From: Zingiber officinale
Taxonomy: Eukaryota; Streptophyta; Magnoliopsida; Zingiberales; Zingiberaceae
Assembly (NCBI RefSeq): GCF_018446385.1
Contig: NC_055988.1
Span: 167,138,337-167,202,336 of the forward strand
DNA length: 64,000 bases
Direction of reading: 5' to 3'
The notes under the pieces are model-generated. The model was given only the letters and a program-made list of their open reading frames with translations, did not search any database and was not told the origin of the DNA. Positions 24,180-35,251 of this stretch are shown piece after piece. The first letter of the stretch is position 1. The number at the start of each line of letters is the position of its first letter. The position numbers were made by a program, and so were the translations under genes.

Positions 24180-24607
24180 CTTAAATAAATTTTGTTATCT
24201 TTTCTAAACAGAACCGTCCGCTTGGGCACTTGGTCAGCCGGATTCACTTAAGGTTCGGGTCGGAGGTCATGGGTTCGAATCTTGGCTGAATCCCTTTTAT
24301 TCCTATTTATTTTCTGTTTATTAACTATTACTTAAATAATTTTCGTTCCTCTATTAATCAGCATTGCCCGCTTGGGCACTTGGCTTTTGCGCTCCGCTTA
24401 AGTCGTTGATCGGGTTTGAGATTGCGGGTTCGAATTTCGGCTGAATCCCTTTTATTCCTATTTATTTTCTGGATATTCTGTTCCCAACTATTGCTTAAAT
24501 AAATTTCACTATCTATTTTATCAGCATGACCCTGTTGGGTTCCTGATCAGTCGAGACAATTAAAGGCTTTGCTTAATTGGAGGTCTGCGGTTCGAACTTT
24601 AGTTTAA
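24180..24607 (+). repeat. Three tandem tRNA-like (B-box bearing) units inside the solo LTR
   Basis: Units of roughly 150 bases each carry CGCTTGGGCACTTGG or a relative, then a B-box-like GGGTTCGAATCTTGG / GGGTTCGAATTTCGG / GCGGTTCGAACTTTAG, then GAATCCCTTTTATTCC and a TTATTTTCTG linker. The order is kept and the third unit is the most diverged. The Pol III-type internal box in each could come from a captured SINE or tRNA head. No full tRNA cloverleaf can be drawn. Confidence 0.55.
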
Positions 24608-24930
24608 TTTCTTTATTTTTTGCAACTTGTTTCTTTTGGTAAAAATAACTCCAAAAATTACATAAAAATACTCTAAAATTTTTTAAAAATCTCTAGAATA
24701 TTTCTAAAGCATTTCTAAATATTTTTAATTACTATTGGAACCCGAAATGAGGAAATTTGGGTCGTTTCTTTATTTTTTGCAACTTGTTTCTTTTGGTAAA
24801 AATATCAAACGAACTCAAAAAATTACATAAAAATACTCTAAAAATATTTAAAAATCTCTAGAATATTTCTAAAGCATTTCTAAACATTTTTAATTACTAT
24901 TGGAACCCGAAATGAAGAAATTTGGGTCGT
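24608..24930. repeat. Duplicated end block of the solo LTR
   Basis: Two copies of about 157-165 bases (24608-24764, 24765-24930) run from TTTCTTTATTTTTTGCAACT to GAAATTTGGGTCGTT. The LTR edge is therefore duplicated in tandem. The copies are nearly identical, so the duplication is recent relative to the element or has been homogenised. Confidence 0.8.
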
Positions 24931-24939
24931 TATACGTTG

Positions 24940-26926
24940 GTTGTGTTGTGTGCCAAAAATCTTGTCTGCTTCTCAACGCGACACGGAATGGAACATGATC
25001 TTGTCTTTGGACACGAACTGACCGTGTTTCTTGCTAGAACTCTTGGTTGCTCCATGCCAAGGGACACAATAAAACACGGTCATGTCAGATAACATGAACA
25101 GATTGTGTTAGATAATATGAGCGGATCGTGTTCCTGGATCCCTCCCGCATCTACATCAGTAGTCTAGCTTAGTCATCATTTATGTGTCGTTGTTTGATGG
25201 ACGAAGCAATTTTAGGCAAACAAGAAGATGTAGTAGATACAGAGTTAGAAAGAGAAAAAAAAAATTATTATTCAATTTTAACATATGAAAAATAAGATAA
25301 AAACCTAAACCAAATTTGTGACCAAAGCTGTTATAATAGTATTAGTCGTTCTAAGAAAGAAGGATATTTTAGGAAAACAAATTAAGATAAAGTGTTTTTT
25401 TTATAATTTTTAAATCAAAAGTGCGTCTTTTGATAATAATAAAAATAAGGGTGCTTTTTAAGTTTTTGCTAGGGTTTAAATATAGCGTCCGTTACCTTGC
25501 ACACGAGATTCCGGTCCCCAAACCGTTTTATTTCTACACCCACTTTACATTTCATTTCAAGAACGGCTACCCCACGACACCTACCCGTGCTCGGAATGGG
25601 AATCACGCTGGCCCCATTTCGGTCTCCACTGACAAGTTCGGTAACAATACGCGAGAATAAAAAGGAAAGGGCGAAGAATCTTGACCTTAATTTTAAGAAA
25701 TTGATTTGACGGTACGGTGTGGATTCGAGATTCCCTCGGTCGGTGCAACGAACTCGACCGATTCCCATCGTCCGATCAGGATCTTCAGAATCGAAGGGAG
25801 GTGATCGTGCCACCTGTCGCCGTTAGAACTCGAGTCTTTGCCGCCAAAGGGGCAGCGGATCGTAATTAAGCTGAACTTGAGGGGCGGATGGCGGCGTCTG
25901 CTTTAGCTAAAGAAGGCGAGGGCGGTGGTGGAACGGGATGGCCACTGCGCCAGCTGCTAGAAATCTGGTACCGCGGAAGGAGGAGTAGGAGGAGGAGATT
26001 TGGGAAGCAAGAGAGGAGGCGTAATGGCAACGAACGGGAGAAGATTTGAGGGAAGCATGGGGTAAAAAAAAGCGAAAAAAGGCGGTGGAGGAGGGAGCGG
26101 AAGGATTGGCTTCTTATATCGGCGTCCAGATTCGCTCTGCTTCTTTCGAATTCCGGAGATCCGCTGCTATCGTTCTCTGCTCGGAGAAGGAGGGGCCTTT
26201 TTTTGTGCCTTCCCATTGGAGAGAAGAGAAAGCAGTGACGCGGAATAAAAAAAGGAGGAAAAGGTTCGAATCTCGTTGGATTTTGGTGTCTGTGTGCATT
26301 GATTGGCCACTGGTGTTACTGGAGACTGGTTTTGATTTCTTAACGTCGTCACTCTGTGCTGTTTTTAGTTTCCTTTTTTCCCCCTTCTTAATGTTCGAGA
26401 GATTTTCTCGTCTTGGTTGTTTGGGGAATCTTTATGTGGCTCTGATTAGTTGAGGTTAGGGTTTTTATGAATGCGATGGATGGCAAAATGATTCCTTTTG
26501 AAGGGTGCAAATTTGAGAGGTCCTCCGTGTGGAACTTCAGATTGATGTTTTGGGGGTCTATATTGCCTTCAATTGTTTGTGGAATCTGATCAACGTATCG
26601 TTTTGCAAGCACTAAGTTTGTCTCTGGTTGTTGAGCAGACTTTCGAATCTGAGGCTCGCGATTGATAAAATTGTTGTGTTTTCTTCTGTTGAATTTTACT
26701 AATTTCATTTCCCTGGGTTATATTGCAGGTGAGTGTAATTTTCTAGCCTTTTCGAAGGGGAATTTTCTCCGTGATGGAGAAAATTTTGCCTATGTGCCAT
26801 TAGAAACGGCTGGTGTTGGAATCTTTCTGGACATTTGTCTCTTGAGATTTCTTTTTGCTATATGGTTATGGTATAATTATGGCTAGTTCATCATAAATTG
26901 GCATCATCTACGTGCAAAATTAGAAG
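24940..26926. other. Repeat remainder, then promoter/leader of the DUF3755 gene
   Basis: Positions 24940-25160 continue the older repeat that the solo LTR entered. The stretch 25160-25450 is AT-rich. From about 25500 the GC content rises, and 25850-26450 looks like a promoter and 5' untranslated exon of the following plus-strand gene. Possible splice signals in the leader are TTGAG|GTTAGGG (about 26453) and an acceptor TATTGCAG| (about 26729). Open frames here have no recognisable domains. Confidence 0.45.
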
Positions 26927-29900
26927 ATGGAGACTACTACTAACAATGGTTCTCAGCAAAAAAGTATAGGTTCTTCATTTAGTCATCCTAGCATGGTCTC
27001 TTTCCAGCCAGGAACAGTAGATAGCTCAACAGAGATGGTTAATGGTTACATACCCACTTTTGATGGAAACAGTAGCATGGCCAGCATTTTTATGTGCGCT
27101 GGCTCTGGTGTGATCAATCACATGGATACAGCAACTCAAGCTCAGTACACTCCTGGATCTGTTCTTCAGGAACTGATGCCTAGGTTTACAAATGTTTCTG
27201 GTTCACCTGCGTATTGGTCTCCAGGAGAAGTTGATATATTAAACAGAGGCCTCATAAGGTATGTATCAAAATTTTCTCAAATCCAGTTGCAATTGCTGGT
27301 GATTGGTAATGTTCAGGCTATCATCGGTAGTCAGGGACACAAGTCTTGCCAATGCAGTTGTGGCATGACAAGTTTTTTTGCATTGTCTAGAATTTGTTGA
27401 AGGTGAGAATGGAGAATGTGGTATAGTTCTCATAGAAAAGGGTAATTTAATTATTCAACACTTCAAAAACTTTTCCCCTCCATTTTCACTCATAATTGGG
27501 CAGATACAAAAGTAATAAATAATCATACTAATTTCTATCAGTTACTTTTCCTCCTTAAGTCAATCCGCCCAAGTAAACAACAAATAAAAAGTTTTCTATC
27601 AGTTACCTTGTTTCAACTGAAGCATACTAACGCCGTAACTTTTGTAATACTTATCTTTATGGTGACTGTGAAGCACCACATTGACGAAGTTGCCATTTTT
27701 ATTCTTTGTAATTTTCACTTGAATTGGATCTGGATCTTCTTCCATATAAATCATTCTCTTGACAGGATTATCCTTTTGCTTTCTTTGGGGCATGAACTTT
27801 TTTTGTTATGTCTATATAATTTGGTACTCAAAGCATAACTTAGATTCACATGTTTTTCAGATTTTAATTTCTATAACTTCGAATTTACTGTAAATTTTTT
27901 TTCCTTTCATCCTACATCAAGTATTTGTTTGTGTTTGATAGCTTTGCAAGTGAATCGAGTATACAACAGTACTCCAAGATAGCTGCTATGCTGCCTCAGA
28001 AGACTATACGGGATGTTGCTTTGAGATGCCAATGGATTATTGTAAGCTTCTTTATTTACTACAATGACTTGAGGTAGTTTTTTCAACCATAGCTTCACCT
28101 ATATGTATTATCAGGACTTAGGACAGTCTCTTTCCATCAAAATTTCTGATATGTTGGTTGGGATAATCCTTTTCTTCTACAAAAGCTTTGGTTAAAAACT
28201 CTACCTCACGTCCTCACCTTTTCTAAGAGACCAAGCTGACATTTTTCTTTACTTCAAAACTGTTAGTGGAAGAAGATCTGACTATATGTATGCTAAAGAA
28301 CCCTATCTTTATAACCTTTAAGTGATTGGATATAACTGGAAGAGGATTTGCTTGGGCAACCCCACATGAGAACTGAATGATGTCTTTCTCAACTCATTTT
28401 CAAAGAAATAGAGAAAAGTTAAAGTTGCTGCTTCAAAGATTAATAATATTGTAATTTATAAATAATGTTCTTAAACAATTCGATACATATAGAAAGATTT
28501 TAAATACAATCTGATTTGCCTTTTGTCATTGGAAGGTTTTGATTATCACATAAGGCACACAAGCCTGTTGCACCTGCGAAGCATACCCACTGATACAGTG
28601 ATACTGAATTGGCCATGAGAGTTTGTTGCATTTATTTTTTTAATATTTATGCAATTACAATTTTAGTGTTGCTCTGTGATTCACTTTGCTTGGCCTCCAT
28701 ATCAAATTGTGCCAAATGAAATATCATAGTTTTCTGCTATGTACAATCAAATCCAGATTAACTTCTGTTAAAGGAGCTAACATGAAGTTAATCGTAACTT
28801 GTGCTACCAGACACACTCAACTAGGATCATCTATGAACCTCCAGTTAGCAAATATCAGGTCTGAAGAACCCACATCTACAGAGGATATTTTCATTTGGAA
28901 AATGGAATTTGAGAAATGGTAGGTATTATAATTGTAGTTGTCAAAAATAGTTATAACTGGGCCAACTTTGCCTCACTGAACTTACTTACAATTGGCATCA
29001 CTTATCACTATCAGCATCCTGGGGGTTGCACATGCAAACAAGCGAGCTTGGCTACAGAAAATGAAGCTGTTCATCTCCAAGCCAGACCCATTATTTTAGA
29101 TTTTACTTGTAGTGCTAGTCATACCTTTTTCCTTCCTGTTAGTAATGGTCTGTTCTGGATTACATGTCAATATCTACTTGTTTCAGATACCAAAGACGAA
29201 GGGGTGTATGGGAGACTTTCAAAACCAACATTTTACAGTTTATCTTCCCTTTTCAAGTTTCAGACACTTTGTCACATGCATACTAAACACTTTCATCTTT
29301 AATACCCTGGTAAACCTACCTCGGTACATGCTTCAAATGCCAATAGCTAATAGGGTAGATGAATGATTGATGATCACATGACAGTTATTATTAACTAAGG
29401 CCAATATGCCCATGAAGAAGCACCAAGAAACATATTAACACAAAGTAGTAATGCCAAAATTTTAGAACGTGAATGGCTCTAATACTTCAATACAAAGAAG
29501 AAGTGTGACCATTTTTCCTACTAACAACATTTATTTTTAAATGAGTTAAACAGCTAGAATAGCAAAACTCTTAGCATGCTTTCACTGTTAGGTAAATGGA
29601 TAATTTTTCCCACTCATATACTCGATTTTAAAATTAGTCAATGTATTGATCTCTCTTGCAGAGCAAGGAAAATGTAAAAAGGAGGAAGACAGGAGAATAT
29701 TATGCATCAAAAATGATGAAAGACACGAAGGTAACCCTTAGACCCAGAGTCTTGTGACAGGAAGTCAGTATAAAGTCTTGATTGGGATCGTATTGAACTA
29801 ATCTAGAGAATGTGTGTCTGTGTGTGTATTTAAAAAAAATCTGAGTGTTTGATTTATATTATTCTCACCTGGATTATATATTCTTCGTGAGACATGTATG

Positions 29901-32777
29901 ATATTAACTGTGAAGCTTTAGCGCTTGGATGCCCATTGACATTTTTAGCTTGTGCTGTCATTGAATAAGTTGCATCCTTGTTTCTTTTTTCTTTTGATGT
30001 TTTAGGAAAGGAGGACGGGCATTCCCTCAGCAAGTACTTCTATGGCTCCTGATCTACTAACAATGCATCATTTGAACATCCATGATCAACTTCTATCCGA
30101 AGGTCACGTACTGTACTGTTACATTTTATCAAAAAGTTTTTGAGTTTTCACTTTTCTCCTTTGACAGAAATGTGTTAGAATCCTTCGTTTACATTTTACC
30201 AGTACTCTGACTATACATTTGCGCGCACACACAAGCCTTTTCACATTTTTTAGTGCATAACCATGGGAATCCTTAGGTATATTGACTAGATTTTTTTTTT
30301 CTGACTAGAACAATGTGGATTAGGAATGCATTTGAAGCTAAAATAGACATAATAATTGATCTAGTCCATTAGTTAGGATTCAAGATACTACATCAAAATG
30401 GAAAAAACTTGGAGCTCCACATGTTTCTCCATAGTAACTCAAGTCAGGTTTAATTTCAATTTTCCTTTACACATGCTTTCTGCTAATGGTATTTTGTGAA
30501 GCATTCTATGTTTCACTTTTTGTTCTTTCATTAATGTATTACTTGTGTTACCTGTTCTGGTGCAGTAACACATTCTATGTATTACCTGTTTGGATCACTG
30601 TCCTCTCACTGGCATCTAGGCCATCTTGAAGCACTAATATAGTTGTTTCAAATGTCCTCATGATGATCTGATTATGTTCTCATTAAAACACCATTCCCTG
30701 CACATCTCCTTTTTTCATCTGGACTCTTTTTTTCTCCATCTAAATTATACTTCTTGATGTTTTCCTCCATCTAAATTCTACCTTGTACATTAATATTGCA
30801 TAGACTCTAATACTAAATATATTGCTTGCCAATGACCTCCCATTCCCCTAAAAATACTATATCATCTATTCAACTATCGTTCTAGAGAGAGAGAGTGCTT
30901 TATGGTCAATATCACAAACAAAAGCAACAATTCAAGCTCCTCTAAGTGTGCTTGTGTAGATTTGAAATCTTTTAATTATTACCAAAAGTATGCTACAGCA
31001 TGTCAAAGACATCTTGTTTCTTCTCATTTTAATTCATGAGCTTTCATATAATTTGCATTATTTTTGTTATTTTGCTTAGATTTGCTGCTTTGGATGCAGA
31101 AATGAAGAGTATTCTCATAAAAAATGAAACATGTCTAAGAGCAATTGCACAAAATCTTGAGGGAGGCATGGTTTGTTATCTTATACCCTCTTTCCTTTTT
31201 ATAGTTGGCTTTTTTTGTCACATTATTTTTAGACTAATTTGATCGCGCATATTTTCTTAGTTTATTTGTTATTGTTCTTTGTAGTTTCAATTGTAGTAGG
31301 TGTTAAGGACCAGTAGCCTGATTAGGGGTGAATAGATGTTGAATTCTCGCAAAAGTACAACTGAATTCAATCATTATCAATCACGTGTGATGAAACCTCA
31401 CATGCTAGAGAGCTCTATGCAAGAATGAAACCTCACAAGTTAGAAAGTTTGATCCAAACCTATGGATGTCCACTCGATGATGAAACCTTATAAGGATGAA
31501 AACTGGACCAAAACAAATGAGATTTCTAATCTCCTCTCACACTAACAATAGAAATCAAGTCCTAGAGAGGCCCTGGCGTATGACCTAAATAAATGATAAT
31601 ATAATCCTTGGTGAGAAGAATATTACCAATGGATAGACAAAGGAATCATCAAAAATGCTTTTAAGCTTAACCTTAACTGTCATACTTATTCTGCCTCTAC
31701 CAAAAGTCTTTAAGTCTATCTATCCCTTAAAAATTTGACCATTGAAACCAATGTTCAAATCTTTGGTAGCTCATGTGATGGAATAGAATATGCATTCAAT
31801 AAATTGACAATAACATGTGTTTGTCTATTATAAACATAATGAACAGCACAAGTGAAAGCTACATAGATGAATCTGAAATGAATAGGTCAAGTATGATAGG
31901 AGGAGCAGAAGAATCAGGTAGGAGATAAATCTCCTTCCTTGAGAACAATCCACATGCCTTCTGGCCTGAGATCAAAAAACCAAAGAGTACCTTAATTGCA
32001 GTTGAACATTGTCTTGTTTTGCATATCGATATCTTTCTTCAACAAGACTGTGTGAAATGTTGACACTTAACGACGTAGTTGTATGTTGTTCATTTGTGCA
32101 CTGCTTTTACCTTCAATGCATCTGAAGCTCAGATGACCCTTGGCTCGCCCAGTTACTTTTGTTTTCCAATAATAAAAAATAATATACCTTGATGCCTTGA
32201 GCAAAGTCCTGTGTAAGACATGCTGTTGTCTTGATCATTCTTTTCAAATTTCAGCTTATCTTCATTGCCATTCTTGGTCACTTAAAATTATGTCCTCAAA
32301 TTACAGATGCAAAACAACTTAAGTTTGTTCCGTTATATGAGAAACAACATTGCCACCGCGGAGAATAGGTAATCATTTTTTCCCTTTGTTCTACCTTCTG
32401 TCTCTACACGCACATTTTGTAGACAATAATTTCGAAACATAACATACTTCAGAATAAATACTCTACCTAGAGGAATGAACCAACTTCCTGGGTCATTGAA
32501 ACAAATACCTCCTATTCCAGTATCCGCAAACGATGAGCTTCTCAGCAGCCTCATACCTCTGAATGAACATGTAAGTTTCATCTCTATGCATTTGTTGCTT
32601 CCTTCAGCCGGCATTTTCTTTCGAAACACACCCTTTATGTTTTCGAAACACCCTGGAATGTTCAATTCTTGAAGGTTATCTACACCACACCTGGTGGAAG
32701 CAGCAGTAACTTGCAGTCGGATCTAACATGCTACAGACCTCCTAATACAGGCTGACTTACTGAACTCAATTATGTAA
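26927..32777 (+). CDS. DUF3755 / Myb-like nuclear protein
   Basis: Eight exons (26927-27258, 27942-28041, 29662-29730, 30006-30102, 31100-31170, 32307-32368, 32453-32570, 32751-32777) join in phase to 291 residues. After a Ser/Gly/Thr-rich N-terminus, a SANT/Myb-like segment spans about residues 93-144: YWSPGEVDILNRGL, then SIQQYSKIAAMLPQKTIRDV and ALRCQW. A basic stretch (KENVKRRKTGEYY) follows. A C-terminal helix block (NETCLRAIAQNLEGG, then NLSLFRYMRNNIATAENR) leads to a proline-rich LPGSLKQIPPIPVSANDELL. This is the layout of plant proteins annotated DUF3755, presumed chromatin or transcription factors; no reaction is known. Exon 5's acceptor (31099) was chosen because the earlier AG breaks the phase. 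If the donor at 32571 is not used, the frame reads on to a stop at 32672. Confidence 0.83.
31301..32170. mobile_element. Possible LTR-derived fragment in intron 5
   Basis: The stretch opens TGTTAAGGACCAGTAGCCTG, then AGGGGTGAATAGATG. This resembles the edge of the copia LTRs at 53 and 58.5 kb (TGTTAGGATCC, then GGGGGTGTGAATAGCCG). It then repeats GATGAAACCT(C/T)A phrases at 31390-31500. The far end and a target duplication were not identified, so this may be only a decayed fragment. Its right boundary is arbitrary. Confidence 0.3.
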
Positions 32778-34111
32778 GATTCTCTCACAAAATTCTGCAC
32801 AACCTCTCTTCCCAGCTTTCTCGATAGAGTGTTCGGTCGGGAAACCATCAGAAGAGGAGCTGTAAATAGTAGTAGTAGTGAACCAGGCACAAGGTTACAA
32901 GAAACCTCCTTTTCAAGGTTATGCTTCACCAACCCAATTCTGATCATATATTTGTGTTTATTTGCTGCATGAGAGGGAGAAAATGATCAATTCATTTGCT
33001 GTTTTATCATATCATGCTTGATCATGCTCTCAGGAAATGAAATTAACAAGAACAGAATAATTATTTTTAAAGAAATGGAATTAAAGTAAACACAGAAGAA
33101 ATGAATTATTTGTGGGTAATTGTGTCTTCTCAAATCATTCTCTGTATTGAAACTTCAGCTTGCTAAGTGTGTTTTTATGGCACAATAATTCTACCTTGAG
33201 CAATGAGGTTGGATTGTTTGTGATAGGTTGAATCCGACAAGTAGGCTATAACGATGGTCAATTTCTTGCTTCACTTTGTCGTCACCACCTTGCGCCCAAT
33301 CTTCACCTCGATTGTGAATGGTATCATTCGTTATTGATCTATAAAGGCCTCCTTCCTTTTGTTGTTGCGATGGAACACTACTTTGAGGCTATGGAATATT
33401 GGCCGACCTGACATAGATAGGGATCAAAGGATGATGACACATGACACAGGTAGAAGCTGAAGGAAATCTTAGGCAGTAAGGAGGGGAACACTATCTTGCT
33501 ACGGAGACACTGAGACGAGCGAATTATCTTTTGCCATCAGGAACACTATCTTGCCATGTCATTCATGTATGAAGAGTGTTGATCCTAGATTTTGAAAGGT
33601 CTAGTAAAAAAATAAGTTATTTGTATTCATATGAAAATATAATAAAATTGAAACTATAAAAATAGTTTTATTAATAGAATCATACATGTTCAGTCACTTG
33701 AATATTATTGTGCGTTTTGATGATGATCTATTTAACTTTCATTGTAAAAAATAAAAAATTAGTGTTGCATCATGTCCTATATTCGCACCATCTAGATTAG
33801 AGACTTCTCATCGAATGATCATGCTAGCCAAAGTTGATCCCAATGGAGTGCATGAGGCCAAGACGAAGTCTAGGAGGCAAAGGGGGGATCTCTGAGTACA
33901 TCAACAACAAAGGGAGGTGAGACATGACATTTGAATGTGTGCAATTTAAAAATAGTGATGCCTAAATAAAAATAGAAACTATTTTTATAAAAATAAAAAA
34001 TAAAAAGTCTTATTTTATTTTCTTTTAAAAATATCCTTTGTATAATAGATTTGACTAAAATTACTACCATGTAGAACAAAATTACTCTAATTTAATTAAA
34101 ACTATTTTAAT
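32778..34111. other. 3' flank of DUF3755 gene and intergenic DNA
   Basis: The 3' UTR presumably continues for several hundred bases. The rest is moderately AT-rich. No gene, no transposon ends and no RNA gene recognised. Confidence 0.5.
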
Positions 34112-34116
34112 ATTAT

Positions 34117-34934
34117 TGATCATGTTCAAGCGCTGAGTCGACGGACGCTGGGGACGTGGCACTCTTCACTGTCTCCGACTGGTGGTGTAGATCTCCGACG
34201 AACCTGCAAAGAAGCCGAGCCGGGAGGAGTTTCCCGGCGACGACCTTCCGACGCTCAAGTCAGGCAGCGAAGAAGCAGAGTAATGTTACTGTGACTACAG
34301 TGATCAAGATTACATACCTCTGTCGAAGTCTGGGGGTCCTTATATAGGACCCCGGGGAGGCGCGGACACGCTTCTCGATGCGTGCACGCTTCCCCAAACA
34401 TACCTTAGTAAAGTTGTGTCAGAAAAGTACGCCTGACGTCATTCCGCAATCGTCCGAGCATATCCCGGATGTGACGGTGGAAGCTTCTACCGTACGATAT
34501 TCTGTCCGCTCCGGCCGCCGACCATGTTGTTTGTCAGCAGCAGGTGTCTTGAGGATGAAGCTACCAGTTGTCTTTTTTGTCTCCTAGCGCTCTTATCTGT
34601 TCGCAGGCCGAGCGGAATGGTCGCTCGGCGCTCATGTCCTCCAAGAAGCCCTATTCACGTGCTCGGCTGGGATTGTGAATTATTGTCCTGCAGCTCGGCC
34701 GAGCGTCCTGGCCGCTCGGCTTAAAGACTCTTTTACCTTGAGCATCGGAAATCCGCCCTATGGTCGGATTGTCTTTTGTCCGGTCGCCTGGGAGACCCGG
34801 ACCGGGCGCCCAGTCGGTCGGATGTCCGGGGATGGTCCGCAAGTCCGCTCGACACGACCTTGGTGTTGACCCTTGACCTCTATATATTGTTGACCTTCCG
34901 CCAATGAGTGATCCCCGTTCTTACCACCGGATCA
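34117..34934 (-). mobile_element. Solo LTR, 818 bp, GC-rich
   Basis: It is flanked by ATTAT at 34112-34116 and 34935-34939, a perfect 5-base target duplication. The ends are TGATCATG and CGGATCA, a short inverted TGATC/GATCA pair. On the minus strand a TATATAA box within CCTATATAAGGACC (near 34336-34343) lies about 220 bases before the LTR's 3' end. That is a plausible U3/R/U5 order and gives the orientation. The interior is GC-rich, with GCTCGGCCGAGC-type palindromes. There is no internal region. The superfamily is uncertain (probably Ty3/gypsy). It looks whole as a solo LTR. Confidence 0.78.
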
Positions 34935-35085
34935 ATTATGATAAATAGATAATTTGAGCAAATTTATTTAGAATAAAAGTATTAAGATAAAATGCGATCG
35001 GGTTTTTGAGGCCCGCGTTTCATTTGTACTCAATTAACTTTCTCGGGCGAGAAAGCAGAGGGTGAATAGAATCTCTTGGGTTGGA

Positions 35086-35251
35086 GTCGGGACCCACCTC
35101 TCTTGACCAATCCCCGTCCGTGTTTATGCCAAATGCATCAACCTCACTCCGCCATATTACCATATTAGCCTTCTTCCCCCTTCGCTCTCGCCCACTCCTC
35201 CCTCGTTCCCTCGCGATCGGCTTGATTCCCTCCGCCCTCGATCTGCATCAG
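35086..35251 (+). other. Likely 5' untranslated exon of the RraA-like gene
   Basis: This CT-rich leader-like block ends with CTGCATCAG|GTACGAAG (donor at 35252). An alternative donor, TTTAGGCAG|GTAAATC, lies at 35317. The matching acceptor is TTTCCCCAG| at 37141, 16 bases before the ATG. The leader intron would be about 1.8-1.9 kb. The exon start is approximate. Confidence 0.5.

Larger units (their letters stand above)
21746..24934 (-). mobile_element. Large solo LTR (about 3.2 kb), probably Ty3/gypsy
   Basis: A single LTR-like unit lies between two copies of CGTTG (21741-21745 and 24935-24939), a 5-base target duplication. On the plus strand it begins TGTAATATCTC and ends GGGTCGTTATA. Read on the minus strand it therefore starts near TATAACGACCC, close to the TGTAACGACCC-type start of several plant gypsy LTRs, and ends ATTACA. 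No internal region or second LTR is present, so it is a solo LTR left by recombination. Family rests on end sequences only. Inside are two 24-base-type tandem arrays, a triplicated tRNA-like segment and a duplicated terminal block. It is a fossil of moderate age, to judge by the intact target duplication. Confidence 0.75.

Noticed and set aside
24205-24300. Possible tRNA gene around GGGTTCGAATCTTGG
   Set aside because: No cloverleaf or proper acceptor stem; it is one of three repeat units inside an LTR.
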